Source: Panonychus citri
Lineage: Eukaryota; Arthropoda; Arachnida; Trombidiformes; Tetranychidae
DNA: 64,000 bases
Direction of reading: 5' to 3'
Assembly (NCBI RefSeq): GCF_014898815.1
Contig: NW_026515539.1
Span: 3,348,001 to 3,412,000, forward strand
This document shows positions 1 through 9,838 of this stretch, piece after piece (within the stretch, counting starts at the first letter, position 1; every line of letters starts with the position of its first letter). Both the position numbers and the translations under genes were made by a program. The notes under the pieces were generated by a model that searched no databases, was not told where the DNA came from, and saw only the letters and a program-made list of their open reading frames with translations.

Positions 1-578
1 GATCAAGTTCACCTCAAGATTAATCCAGTTAAACCATGAGAAGAATCAGCGAAGCAACTTCGTTCCCATCGTTACATCATCTTTTCTGAGGATAAAATTG
101 GAAGATAAATACAAATCCAGAGATGACGAGAAAAATACTCAATACAACCAAAGGAAAAAGAGAGTAAAAAGAAACAAAAGGAAGAGAAAAAAAGAGTAAA
201 TCGAAAAAGAAACAAAAATATTCCTCAGTTTATATTATCGTGACGTCAAAGAATAAGTTCATAAAATGTACAGAATAGATCAATGAAAAGACTCTCTAGT
301 CTCCATCGCGAAGATCATGATCATGATCATCTCATCTCTCTCTCTCTCTCTCTTGATGATATAAACTAGTTACTTGATTCATTTTACAAATTCAGTTTTC
401 TTGGAAATAACGAAATGTGATCAAGTTAGCGAAATGAATTGTTAGTTTAAAATTAATCTCGAATGCAATTTAGCCTGTGATCTGTTAAATTTATTCATTT
501 TAATTATTGTTCCATCATTACAATTGTCTTTCTTTCTTGGAAATTCCCTGATTGTGATTCTTTCTTAATCTTGACGAA
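1..578. other. Upstream region of the phosphatase gene
   Basis: No coding exon is seen here. The stretch is AT-rich and contains a short CT microsatellite (about 333-353) and a CREB-like TGACGTCA at 241-248. It probably holds the promoter and 5' untranslated region of the phosphatase that starts at 579; that role is inferred from position only. Confidence 0.4.
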
Positions 579-1755
579 ATGTTGTCAGGTCGTAGTAAAT
601 GGCGTAAATACACTGGTTCTGGGGGATCAGTTGATGATTCTCACGATGTTGAAGCTCGATTAGCTAAATTAAAGAGGGTAATTACGTCGACACACTCACG
701 GGTACATCGTGACCTTCCAGGACATAGTCATTTTCATCGCATCTTTCATGGTACTCGACTTGATAGACGTGATCTTGGTATCGACTGTGATGAAGTTTAT
801 CCAAATCTTTTTATCGGAGATGAGTGAGTAATCAATTTCCTTTCAATGTTTAACTCGAATCTTAACAATATGATTTCAAATGATTATCTCTAAATGGCGT
901 TTCCTCAATGCTTATAACTTACATTGTAAATTAGAAAAAAAATTTCGTCGCAATTCAACTCGATCATATGATTTCGATGATTTAATTATCACTAATTATA
1001 TTTAGTTCTTGTTAGTATTAATAGTTTTCATATGAAAAAATAAACCTTGAAAAATACTAATCATGAGATAATTTTGGCTCAGATATTCATGAAAGACTCA
1101 GTTAATTACTAATTGATAACTTTTTCATATTGATTTTGATTTGAAAATCGTGAATGACCTGAGGTAACACAAAAGTTCAGTCAACCTTTTTTATCGATCC
1201 AAAGTTCAATCGATAATGAATAACATTCATGGAAAGTAATCATCTAGAAAGTTACTACGATGAATATTTTTTCATGCGATTTGAATAATAAATTTCATTC
1301 AACTCAAATTTCTTTGTTCCATTTTCAGAGGTTCAGCTCGAAATAAAAGTTACCTTAAATTAATTGGAATCACTCATGTGGTCAATACAGCGGAAGGTTC
1401 ACATTTCTCACAAATCGACACCGGAGCCCATTATTACAGCGATGTTCACATCAAGTACATGGGACTGAACTTGTTGGACATTGAATCGACAAAGATATCG
1501 ATCCATTTTGGCGAAACCGCTGAATTCATTGATCGAGCCTTATTAACAGGTGGTCGGGTTTTGATCCATTGTTATATGGGTCTAAGTCGATCAAGTACAA
1601 TCGCTTTGGCCTATTTGATGATAAAGAAAGGAATGACCGCCGAAGAGGCTTTAAGAACCGCTCGACAATCGCGATCAATTAGACCCAATGATGGATTCTT
1701 GCGACAACTGATTGACCTTGAGTTTCGAATTAGAACCGCAGGTGGTTTTCGGTGA
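579..1755 (+). CDS. Atypical dual-specificity protein phosphatase (DUSP3/13/26-like)
   Basis: Two exons, 579-823 and 1329-1755, joined by a GTGAGT donor and a TTTTCAG acceptor; the join completes a Glu codon and gives 223 residues. The family removes phosphate from Tyr and Ser/Thr of proteins such as MAP kinases. The PTP signature is complete: HCYMGLSRS holds the catalytic Cys and the P-loop Arg (C-x5-R), followed by the family's AYLM helix. The general-acid Asp is probably in LLDIEST, about 35 residues earlier, where VHR/DUSP3 has its Asp. VYPNLFIGDEGSARN across the splice is the usual start of the fold, and RPNDGFLRQL is the typical C-terminal helix. There is no MAPK-docking CH2 domain, so this is the small atypical class. 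The N-terminal 65 residues are basic and not recognised. A likely poly(A) signal, AATAAA, lies at 1824. The subfamily assignment (DUSP3, 13 or 26) is not settled. Confidence 0.9.
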
Positions 1756-2001
1756 CAGTTTTGATTCTTTGGCCGAAACTGTTATCATAAATGTTGAATT
1801 GTCTTCCTCTCTCTCATGTTATTAATAAAAAGTATTAATTGTGACGAAAGGATTGATTAAACTTGAATTGAATTTGATAATTGAATAAATCATGATTTTG
1901 TTTATTCTTTCAAAATAACATTGAAAATATGTAAAAATTAACAATCATGGTAAAGATCATTTGTACCATAAGATTTTTAGTCAGATTATTTAAATTACAA
2001 A

Positions 2002-4128
2002 TCAAGATAATCCAAATTTCTTAGCTGATTTTAGATAAAATTCTAGCATTTCGTCTGAGATGGAGGCTCCTCGTTCACTCAAAGCAGATTCTATGTGTTC
2101 ACTTTTAATTGCAAATGCGTTCTCATCGAGAGTTCCTAATTGATCGTACATTTCGATACAGGCGATTGTATGAGCTCTTTCAATTAATCCTCTTAAATCC
2201 GCTCCAGTGAAATTCCTTAATCGATTATCATCAGCAAGAGATTTTAAACAAACTTCTGGTGAAAGAGGTGGTTTATTATTCTGAAATGAGAATTGAAACA
2301 AATTTAGAATTGGGAATTCAGAACAAAGAACAAATGATTAGATCAATTTGATTTAGATTAGATTAGATTTAGATTACTTACCCTGGTAATGGCTTTGAGA
2401 ATATCGAATCGAGCTGAGGCATCGGGAATACCTACGAAAATATGATTGTCGAATCTTCCAGGTCTGAGAATCGCAGAGTCTAAGACATCAAGTCGATTTG
2501 TTGCCGCTAAAACTAAACACGATTGATTATCAAAACCATCCATTTCTGTTAGTATTTGACTTAAGACACTTTGAGTAACATTGGATCTCTGTTGATCAAT
2601 AAAAGGAATAACGAATGGATTAGTTATCGGAAAACAATAAATGAATTAAAGGATGAATACCTCTGAAGCTGCTCTTTCTGTACACAGAGCATCAATTTCA
2701 TCGAAAAATATCACACATGGTTTGGCTTTTGCTGCTTTTTCGAAAATATCACGAATCCGTCTCTCTGATTCTCCAACATACATGTTAAGAACTTCTGGCC
2801 CTTTAACTGAAATGAATGCGATGTCACCTTCGTTCGCGATCGCTTTGGCAATCGACGTTTTCCCACAACCCGGTGGTCCATGGAGTAAGATTCCACAGGA
2901 TGTTTTACCTCGAAGAGTTTTCTCCATGAATGTCGGACACTTGACTGGCAATAGGATCGTTGCCATTAACTTTTTTCTTATATGATCACAAGCTCCAATA
3001 TCTGACCAGGTCACAGTGGGAATGGAAGCGAAACCATCTCTTTTCAATGAAGGTTTGATTCTTCTCAGAGCTTTACAAAAATCATCACGAATTATACTGA
3101 TTTTAGAACCAAGTTCGATCTCCATCTTGGTCTCTTCGCCATTGGAATCTGTCTTTGGATCCTTCCTTCAGCACTTATCCTTTCATCTGCCATGATTCCT
3201 GCTTCATCGACGAGATCCCGAAGATCGGAACCAACATACCCCGGGGTCTTGGCTCCAAGTTCATCAAATTTAACATCATCTGAGATTTTGATGTTCTTGC
3301 AAAACACTCTTAATATTGATTCTCTCGTTTTCTCATCAGGAACATCGATGTGAATCTTTTTGGTGAATCGAGCAGCGCTCATGAATCCATAATCTAAATT
3401 ATCAACAGAGTTCGTGATACCAATGATTGTGATATCAGCATTTTCCTTATTCAATTCTTCAATTGACTCAATCAAAGTGTCAGTCATAATTTCACGGTCA
3501 TTGTCAGTTCTTGATTCTACACGTTTGCCGACAATACGATCAAGTCGATCCATGACCAATATACATGGATGAATACTTCGAGCGAAATTGAACAAATTTC
3601 TACAAGAAGATTCAACTTCAGATGGATTTCCAGAAAACAACCGACCAAATGTACACTTGAGTGAAGGCAACTCGCAATGGTTAACAATTCCTTCCACTAG
3701 TTTACTTTTTCCAACTCCAGAAACACCTGAGATCAAAATACGTTTACATCCACTGAAACCAAGTTCCAAAAGATTTTTCTGTTCGGGATCGAGATATCGT
3801 TTCAGGTCACTAATATGATCCAGGCCACCAAGATCTTCAAACGTAGACGTTGGAGAGTAAATGTATCGCTCTTTGATCCGAGCTTTTTTCTTCAAAGCCT
3901 TTTCTATTTCCTTATTCGCCTCCGATTCCTCCTTCTCTTCTTTCATCGAAATATCTTTTTGTGGTGTATTAAAACCTTTTCCGGTCATATAAAGGTTACT
4001 TAGTGTTCGGTTTATAGCATTTGTATCCGGATGATCACCAATTGCACCATCAGAATCACTGGCAGTTCCTAATGAAGCTTTAGAAGGAGTGACACTTGCT
4101 CTTTTCCTTTTCTTCTTTGCACTAGCAA
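2002..4128 (-). CDS. NVL: NVL-like tandem AAA ATPase (ribosome biogenesis), frame broken once
   Basis: The NVL family (yeast Rix7) uses two AAA modules to remodel pre-60S ribosomal particles in the nucleolus. Coding blocks on the minus strand: about 4128-2661, 2588-2382 and 2280-2002, with GT-AG introns between the last three. An N-terminal block with a KKKRKR nuclear-localisation patch precedes D1. D1 carries Walker A GVSGVGKS but a degenerate Walker B, VMDRLD, where DEID is usual. D2 is canonical: GPPGCGKT, VIFFDEIDAL and ATNRLDVLDSAILRPGRFD, with LNMYVGESE typical of NVL. The linker needs a one-base frame change near 3150-3175 (a GAAGGAAGG run) to pass from the D1 frame to the D2 frame (linker KDPKTDSNGEETK); no plausible intron fits. 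No start codon is visible in the open frame upstream of Met 3988-3986, so the 5' end is unresolved. A partial second copy lies at 15700-16361. Confidence 0.85.
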
Positions 4129-4227
4129 TAATCTTTCAATAAACTTTGATTACAATGTTACAATTTGTCAATACTCTGTTCTGGTTAAATCAATGGTTTT
4201 TCAATTGTGACAATTGAAAATTGAATC

Positions 4228-5043
4228 GACGATTATTATGAGTTTTTGGAAGTTTCTTCCACTGCCTCAACATCGGAGATTCAACGGGCTTATCGTAAGA
4301 AAGCATTGAGGTACCATCCAGATAAGAATCCTGATAATCCTTATGCAAAATCAAAATTTGAACAATTGTCCAAAATTTTGGATATTTTAAGTGAATCTGG
4401 TTCCCGTGAAAAATATGACCGATCGTTGCGAGCTCGTAAAGAGAAGGCCATGAGAGATGCTCAATTGGATGCTAAAAGGCGTAAACTACGAGAGGAACTT
4501 GAAGCCAAAGAGCAAAGAGCCAAGGAAGAAAAAGAAAAGAAAATCATGGAAGATCTTATCAGAATGAGAGATGCCGAAAAGACGAGATGTTCTAATCTAT
4601 TTTTATTAGAGAAAGAGAATCAAAATCTTAGGAATCGATTAAACTCTGAATTATCCGATATTGAAAATCGTGTTGGTCCAAATTATGAAATTCTGTTTAA
4701 CGTGAAAATTCAATGGGATCATAGACTTGAAGTTACATCTAATGCTCTATTTAACATCTTCTCTAAATTTGGTGAAATAAGTGTGATTATGATTCCAAAT
4801 TTTTCTAAAGCCGAAATAGAAATTAAATCAAAACAAGTGGCCTTACAAGTGGTCAATGAAAAATTCGATAATCTGATCATCAAAGGATTACAAGTCGTTG
4901 TCCGTCCAAGACCCGAATCATCACCTTTTGGTCCACGACATGGACAATCGTTGGAGAATTTTGAAAATGAAGTTCTATCTAAATTGAGATTAGCCCAACA
5001 ATATCGAAACATGGGTCAACCTCCCCCACCTTTGATCTGTTAA
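4228..5043 (+). CDS. DNAJC17: DNAJC17-like J-domain/RRM protein, 5' end missing
   Basis: DNAJC17 is a nuclear J-domain co-chaperone linked to splicing (yeast Cwc23 relative). The reading frame begins with DDYYEFLEVSSTAS, which is helix I of a J domain, and contains the HPD motif in RYHPDKNPDNP, which stimulates Hsp70. A long charged coiled-coil follows (about residues 70-140), then an RRM-like fold (VKIQWDHRLEVTSNALFNIF to GLQVVVRPRP), ending with the family's conserved C-terminal ENFENEVLSKLR helix. It has one exon. The frame runs back only to a TGA at 4222-4224; no ATG and no AG acceptor exist between it and 4128, so the first few codons are lost, frameshifted or unusual. The gene is divergent from NVL with about 100 bp between them. 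Confidence 0.85.
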   Translation, partial: DDYYEFLEVSSTASTSEIQRAYRKKALRYHPDKNPDNPYAKSKFEQLSKILDILSESGSREKYDRSLRARKEKAMRDAQLDAKRRKLREELEAKEQRAKEEKEKKIMEDLIRMRDAEKTRCSNLFLLEKENQNLRNRLNSELSDIENRVGPNYEILFNVKIQWDHRLEVTSNALFNIFSKFGEISVIMIPNFSKAEIEIKSKQVALQVVNEKFDNLIIKGLQVVVRPRPESSPFGPRHGQSLENFENEVLSKLRLAQQYRNMGQPPPPLIC

Positions 5044-5425
5044 TACACTCCAAAAACGCATAAAACTCCATTTCCACCAATAACTTGTGATATTCTGTTC
5101 ATTCAACTAAATTTATTGATATGCAACAAGTTTGTTTTAAGTAAATAATTGTCTCTTTAAATGATTAATTATCAATTCAAGATAATCAAATTGGATTGAT
5201 ATCACACCGAAAAAGAATTGATAATACACAATGAATATTATAGCTCGAAAATGATCCTGACACATGATTGAGTTTGAATTTGAACAAATTACACAAAAAG
5301 TTGTTTCGAGCAACAGTTTTTTCTTGTCTACAGTTGAGGAGATACCAAATCTTGAGGAAGAATTTGAATTTGTGATTGCAATTCAGTGATTTTCGTGAGC
5401 AAACTGATGATGATTAAAATAGAAT

Positions 5426-6650
5426 TTAGTCCTTCTTCTTGGCGTCTCCTCTCTTCAGTTTATCCCCAGTTCCACCTCCTCCTCCTACTCCAGTCTTTGA
5501 TTTTTCTGTATCACTTTTTTGGCTAAAAGAAAAAAATTCAAACAAAATGAGAGAAATGAGAAAATCTTGACTATCCAAAAGAAAAAGTTTCTTTTTCTAT
5601 TCGAAATTCACCTTTTCGATTGTTCCAATTGTTCAGATGAATTTCCAAAGAGTAAGGAACAAGTTAAATTTTCTATTGGTCGGAATGGATCATAAGCACC
5701 AAAGGTAAATGACGAGAAATCAAGGTAAACAAGCAAGATAACAATTCCAAGGTAAACTATCGGTGTTGATAAGTCGATTAAACTTGTTTGTTTGTGAATC
5801 GTAAAGATGATCGATGCCAGAAGAGCAGTTTTAGTTGAGCTGAAGAAAAAAAAAAGAAAATGAATTAATCAGTCTCGAAGAGATTAAGAAAATGATATTG
5901 GTAATAATCTAAGAATCACTGATATTTTCATATTCTAAATCCAGTTGAAAGAAACCGAGATGAGATTAACTGATGATAATCAGATGCATGATTCATTGAC
6001 TACTCATAACCCAAATGATTAAGAGAATTAGATTACTAACTAGGATGGATTAAGCATTTCGATAGCATTTGGTGTCCAAACTCCTCTGAATAATCTGTCC
6101 AAAGGTCTGATGAAACCTCCACTTGCTATTGAAAAGAGAAATTAAATTGTAATGACAATGGAGAAAATGTTGAAGATCGTAACAAACCTCTGATGGTTCC
6201 AATTGCGATGATTATTAAAAAGTTTCCAGGATAAACTCGAGCCGAATGAGTAACACCAAGATAGATCACTTTGGCTCTAAGCACTTCACGGGCACAGTTC
6301 ATGAGAATGTAAAAAGGTTTTAAACTTGTCAATTTGTAGACAAGATCGAAAGGTGAATAAAATACAAGGTACCAAGTGATTGTGGCGAGAAGAACAGTAT
6401 GAGTTGATTTAATTGGTTCGACCAAAGGTTCGGCGAGAAGAAAATTAGACATAAAAGTACCAGCGAAAAAGGCCAACATTGTGGATGCCCAACAAGAGAA
6501 AGGGTGACGTCGGGAGAAACGATGAGCCGTAGTTCCAAGTTCATGACGAACATAAAGAGCAGATAATAAACCATGAATTCCCTCAAAATAAGGGAACATA
6601 TTTAACTTGATTAGCCGATTGGCCATTTCGTTTAAAGGTCCGCTCTCCAT
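5426..6650 (-). CDS. TMEM38: Trimeric intracellular cation (TRIC) channel, one 2-bp frameshift
   Basis: TRIC channels pass K+ across the ER/SR membrane to balance Ca2+ release. Four exons on the minus strand: 6650-6188, 6125-6041, 5841-5612 and 5522-5426; the phases agree only if exon 3 is read two bases shorter. The start MESGPLNEMANRL is chosen because it aligns with vertebrate TMEM38 and gives about 290 residues, the family length; an in-frame Met at 6743 adds 31 unlike residues. Family marks: NMFPYFE near the start, SWASTMLAFFAGTF, the lipid-binding helix CAREVLRAKVIYLGVTHS, and AIGTIRG followed by SGGFIRPLDRLFRGVW in exon 2. The tail is basic (GDAKKKD). In exon 3 an extra CT (AG on the plus strand near 5820-5822) breaks TKTALLASIIFTIHKQT; dropping it restores the frame to the stop. 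Confidence 0.87.
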
Positions 6651-6743
6651 GGGAACACCGATCAGTTCAAGTTTTGACTCTAAAAGATGAGACCGTAATC
6701 CTGATGAAAACGACGCCGCCGACCAAAGTGTTTTGATCGTCAT

Positions 6744-7968
6744 GGTTACACTTTTGTGAGGCGCTCAATTAAAGACACAATTAGTTGATTGTTTTCTCTT
6801 TTTAGACTCACATTTACAATCAAATGATTACAATTGATTTTCCAAAACAATAGAGAAACTGATTTGTTGAGAAGTGTAAAGAGAAAGTTACTCTGATTCT
6901 GTTTCCATAAAAAACTCAATTTTCGAGTCGAATTTTTCTGTTCTCTTTCTGTTTCCACTCTTAGAATAATCTGTAACTTATCTCGAATTATTTTCGACAG
7001 AACTGTAAACATTTTTAGGATAAATTCGTGGGAGATGAAGGTGATAGGGAAGAGAGGGAGAGACTCGATTCCATTTTTGTTTTGCTAAATTTACTTTACT
7101 CCAATGTCTTTGCATCACATTCGCATCTTATTGAGCTTTAAATGGTTGATCATTTGAAGAATTGATTTTTCAATTTTCACACCGATTAATTGATTGTTGG
7201 AGTTAATTGTCATTTACTTGACTTTCCATTTGTTTGTGTTTTATTTTTCTTGGTTAATTTGTTTTCTGGAATAAAATATTTACAATATTGCACTTGTGAT
7301 TTAGACAATTTGATTAACTCTGTTACAGAGCAGTTGAAATAAATAAAATAAATTAAAATGTTTGAATCAATTTCTTAAGTTGAAAGAAATTTTCAATTAG
7401 TTTTTGAACAAAAAGTAACTAGATTATCAATAAATAACAATTGGAAAGATAGAGAAATGATCACTGTAACATTGAAAGAGTAATTATCTTAAATGTCGAG
7501 TTAATTAGAAAGATTTTACCATAATTGTTTCGATTGAAATCAATACTGAATGTAGATAAAATTAAATAGTAACTGAGAGATGTCAACTTTTTTGTTCTCA
7601 AAGTCAAACTTTCCATGAATCAAATTAATTTAATCATCTAAATTCACTTTGATTTGGAATGTTTTTCCTTTAACAATTGAATCTCATATAAACCCAAAGA
7701 CTTGGAGTTTGCAACCACTTGTTAAATCATTTGCACAGTTAATGATAATCCGATAAAGATAATGTTTGATTCCTAATCAGATGACCAATTAAAAAGATCA
7801 CTTCGTTTAAATGAGAGGGTATTGATTATCTTTAACTGTGTGTATGATTTAACAAGTGGTTGCAAACTCTAAGTCTTTGGCTGTAAACAGTGTGAGCAGG
7901 TAATGGTCATTGAGAATCCATTTGAGAGGTGATTATGATTGAGGATGAATTGAACTCGAAAATTGGAC
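6744..7968. other. Intergenic stretch between TMEM38 and ZDHHC
   Basis: No gene is supported. A minus-strand open frame at 6746-7012 has low complexity and no recognisable domain, and is left out. The region contains a foldback element at 7694-7880, listed separately. Confidence 0.5.
7694..7880. mobile_element. 187-bp foldback element (MITE-like) with 37-bp inverted termini
   Basis: The first 37 bases (CCAAAGACTTGGAGTTTGCA...) return as a reverse complement at the right end with one mismatch. Inner parts also pair loosely (TTTGCACAGTTAA against TTAACTGTGTGTA), so the whole could fold into a long hairpin. It has no coding capacity. No clear target-site duplication is visible, so the transposon class is not assigned. 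Confidence 0.6.
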
Positions 7969-8823
7969 CTAAACAACTAATTGTCGATGTCTTTTATCAC
8001 TATTATCACGGCAAGGAATCAGCCAAAGAAGCATTGAATTAGTGCCACAGACTTCCCTTAGTCGAGCCTTTTTGGGTTTACTTGGAGATCCTGATTTGTT
8101 TGAGACTGACCTTAGCTTGTCGATCGGGGTTAGGCCATTAAATATTGTTGACATTTGATCGGCCATCACAGCGATAACAAAGATACCAAATAAAAGAGAT
8201 TCAATCAATAATATCAGAGTGTGAAGGGATTTGGTTTGATTTACGATTCGATTGGTAGAGACCTCAAATAGTATGGAGATTATGGTGTAAAATGAAAGGA
8301 TGGCGACATATAAAAGGAATTGTAGAAAATATCGTTGATTCAATTCGCCGACGCAATTATTTATCCAGGGACAGTGATGATCCATCTTTCGAATACATCT
8401 TTGACATACTGAGCAATGGTGAGCTTGAGGTGGCCTGTAAGTCTCACATTTATTACAAACTGACCAGCGAATATCATTAGAACTAGATGATCGACTAAAT
8501 TCAGATGTAAATGATTCTCGATCGGACAGAAGTGCTTCATGAGAAAAGTCTAGATTATGTTGTGGACGTAATACTACACCAGGATCTGAAAAGCTCGCAC
8601 GAAGGTGGGAACAAACCAAGAGAACAATCAAAATCTGATAAATCGCACCATTGACCAGGCTTAGAAAAGAAGGTGTCGGATTCCATGAGACCCAGTAAAT
8701 GAAAGCATAGTCCGAATATGAAACAATACCATAGGTGAGTAGAAAACACAAAACACCACAAGGATCACAGCGCCTTCGGGAAATGGGTTTACGATAATGA
8801 TGATGACTATCGGACAAGCTCAT
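7969..8823 (-). CDS. Palmitoyltransferase, ZDHHC3/7 (GODZ) type
   Basis: DHHC enzymes transfer palmitate from acyl-CoA to cysteines of membrane proteins, usually at the Golgi. Intact single-exon frame of 284 residues. Two membrane segments come first (about residues 23-45 and 56-72). The Cys-rich domain follows: CNKCETYRPPQAHHCSVC, then CIRKMDHHCPWINNCVGELN with the catalytic DHHC. Two more membrane segments follow (about 168-190 and 200-225), giving the usual four-pass topology. The RCIRKMDHHCPW wording, the size and the C-terminal QLVV match ZDHHC3/7, whose C-terminal YVV/VV is a PDZ ligand. ZDHHC3 versus ZDHHC7 cannot be decided. The start Met is followed by a short polar stretch as in relatives. 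Confidence 0.92.
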   Translation of the reverse strand: MSLSDSHHHYRKPISRRRCDPCGVLCFLLTYGIVSYSDYAFIYWVSWNPTPSFLSLVNGAIYQILIVLLVCSHLRASFSDPGVVLRPQHNLDFSHEALLSDRESFTSEFSRSSSSNDIRWSVCNKCETYRPPQAHHCSVCQRCIRKMDHHCPWINNCVGELNQRYFLQFLLYVAILSFYTIISILFEVSTNRIVNQTKSLHTLILLIESLLFGIFVIAVMADQMSTIFNGLTPIDKLRSVSNKSGSPSKPKKARLREVCGTNSMLLWLIPCRDNSDKRHRQLVV

Positions 8824-9838
8824 GATATATTTATATGGTTAATACTGGTGAATAGCGATTGCAACTAGATTGGAAGATTCTGTGATAGAAGAAAAGGCAA
8901 ATTTAGTGAAAGAGAAAAAAAATATTATCAGAAAAAGCATATAAAAGATAAGGCAAAACAATGGATAGAAAAAAATAATTACGTGTAAACATGAATGAGA
9001 ACAATAAACATAAATAGATATGAAATTTTTCTTCACCAACGATAGATAATCCAAATCCATGATGAGAAGATCAATAGAACAATATGATTTAACAATTAAA
9101 CCGATGAGATTTGGTCAACAATTAAACAGAAAGTAAAAGATAATCACTCAAATACTGAAACTGAATTTTTGACAACATGTAAAAGTAATGATGTCAACAG
9201 AAATAACCATCAGCTTCATCTGTTGACTGAGTAAACAACTGAATCCATCTGAATGATAACATAGAAACAGTTAATCAACAATCAACTTCCAATTACATAA
9301 AATCACTAGGTAATTAATTGAAGAATTAATTTTAATTTCTAATCAACAATTTAACTACAAAGTGACAACCGAAAGAGATTCAGTTTCTGGATCAGGTTGT
9401 TTATCTGGGTAAGACTCAAGATATGTCCGTCAGCTCGATATCTTCACTTTTCAGCTGATTTTTTTTCTCGGCTTAAAGTTCGGTTTGATTGTCTCAGGCC
9501 CTCCGGGCCTTTCTTTGGTCATGGTGACCCTTATTAGCGAAGACCTAACCTAACCTAATTTAAACAAACACAATTAACTGAACAATTAAGTCCATTTTCA
9601 TATGTAGCTTGAACTTTAAGCCGAAAAAAATCAGCTGAAAAGTGAAGATATCGAGCTGACGGACATATCTTGAGTCTTATCTGTTACCCAAACGGATCTT
9701 TGATCCGATACCAGAGATCAACATTTTCCAACTTCAACCTTTTGATGGTTTTTTAATTTAAAACTTAACAATTAGCTAATTTATTGTCAACAATTGTATT
9801 TGTTGGTGTTTTGTGCTGTTTTGGTAGGTGATTTATCG
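8824..9838. other. Intergenic stretch containing a mariner-like MITE
   Basis: Shared upstream region of the divergent ZDHHC and ARH3 genes. It holds the inverted-repeat element at 9412-9677. A minus-strand open frame at 8839-9060 is hydrophobic, low-complexity and unsupported. Confidence 0.5.
9412..9677. mobile_element. MITE with about 68-bp inverted termini and TA target duplication (Tc1/mariner-like)
   Basis: The left arm AGACTCAAGATATGTCCGTC... through GGCTTAAAGTTC is repeated in reverse at the right end with only a small difference in a T/A run. A TA dinucleotide flanks both ends (9410-9411 and 9678-9679), the target duplication of Tc1/mariner elements. The middle is non-coding and includes a GC hairpin (AGGCCCTCCGGGCCT) and three CCTAA units. 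A truncated relative with the same right end, also followed by TA, lies at 39488-39594. Class by terminal features only. Confidence 0.75.

Noticed and set aside
6746..7012. Minus-strand 88-residue open frame upstream of TMEM38
   Set aside because: No family resemblance and low-complexity composition; it probably overlaps the TMEM38 5' region.
9550..9565. Three CCTAA units like the arthropod telomere repeat
   Set aside because: Only about three units and located in the middle of a MITE; too short to be telomeric.
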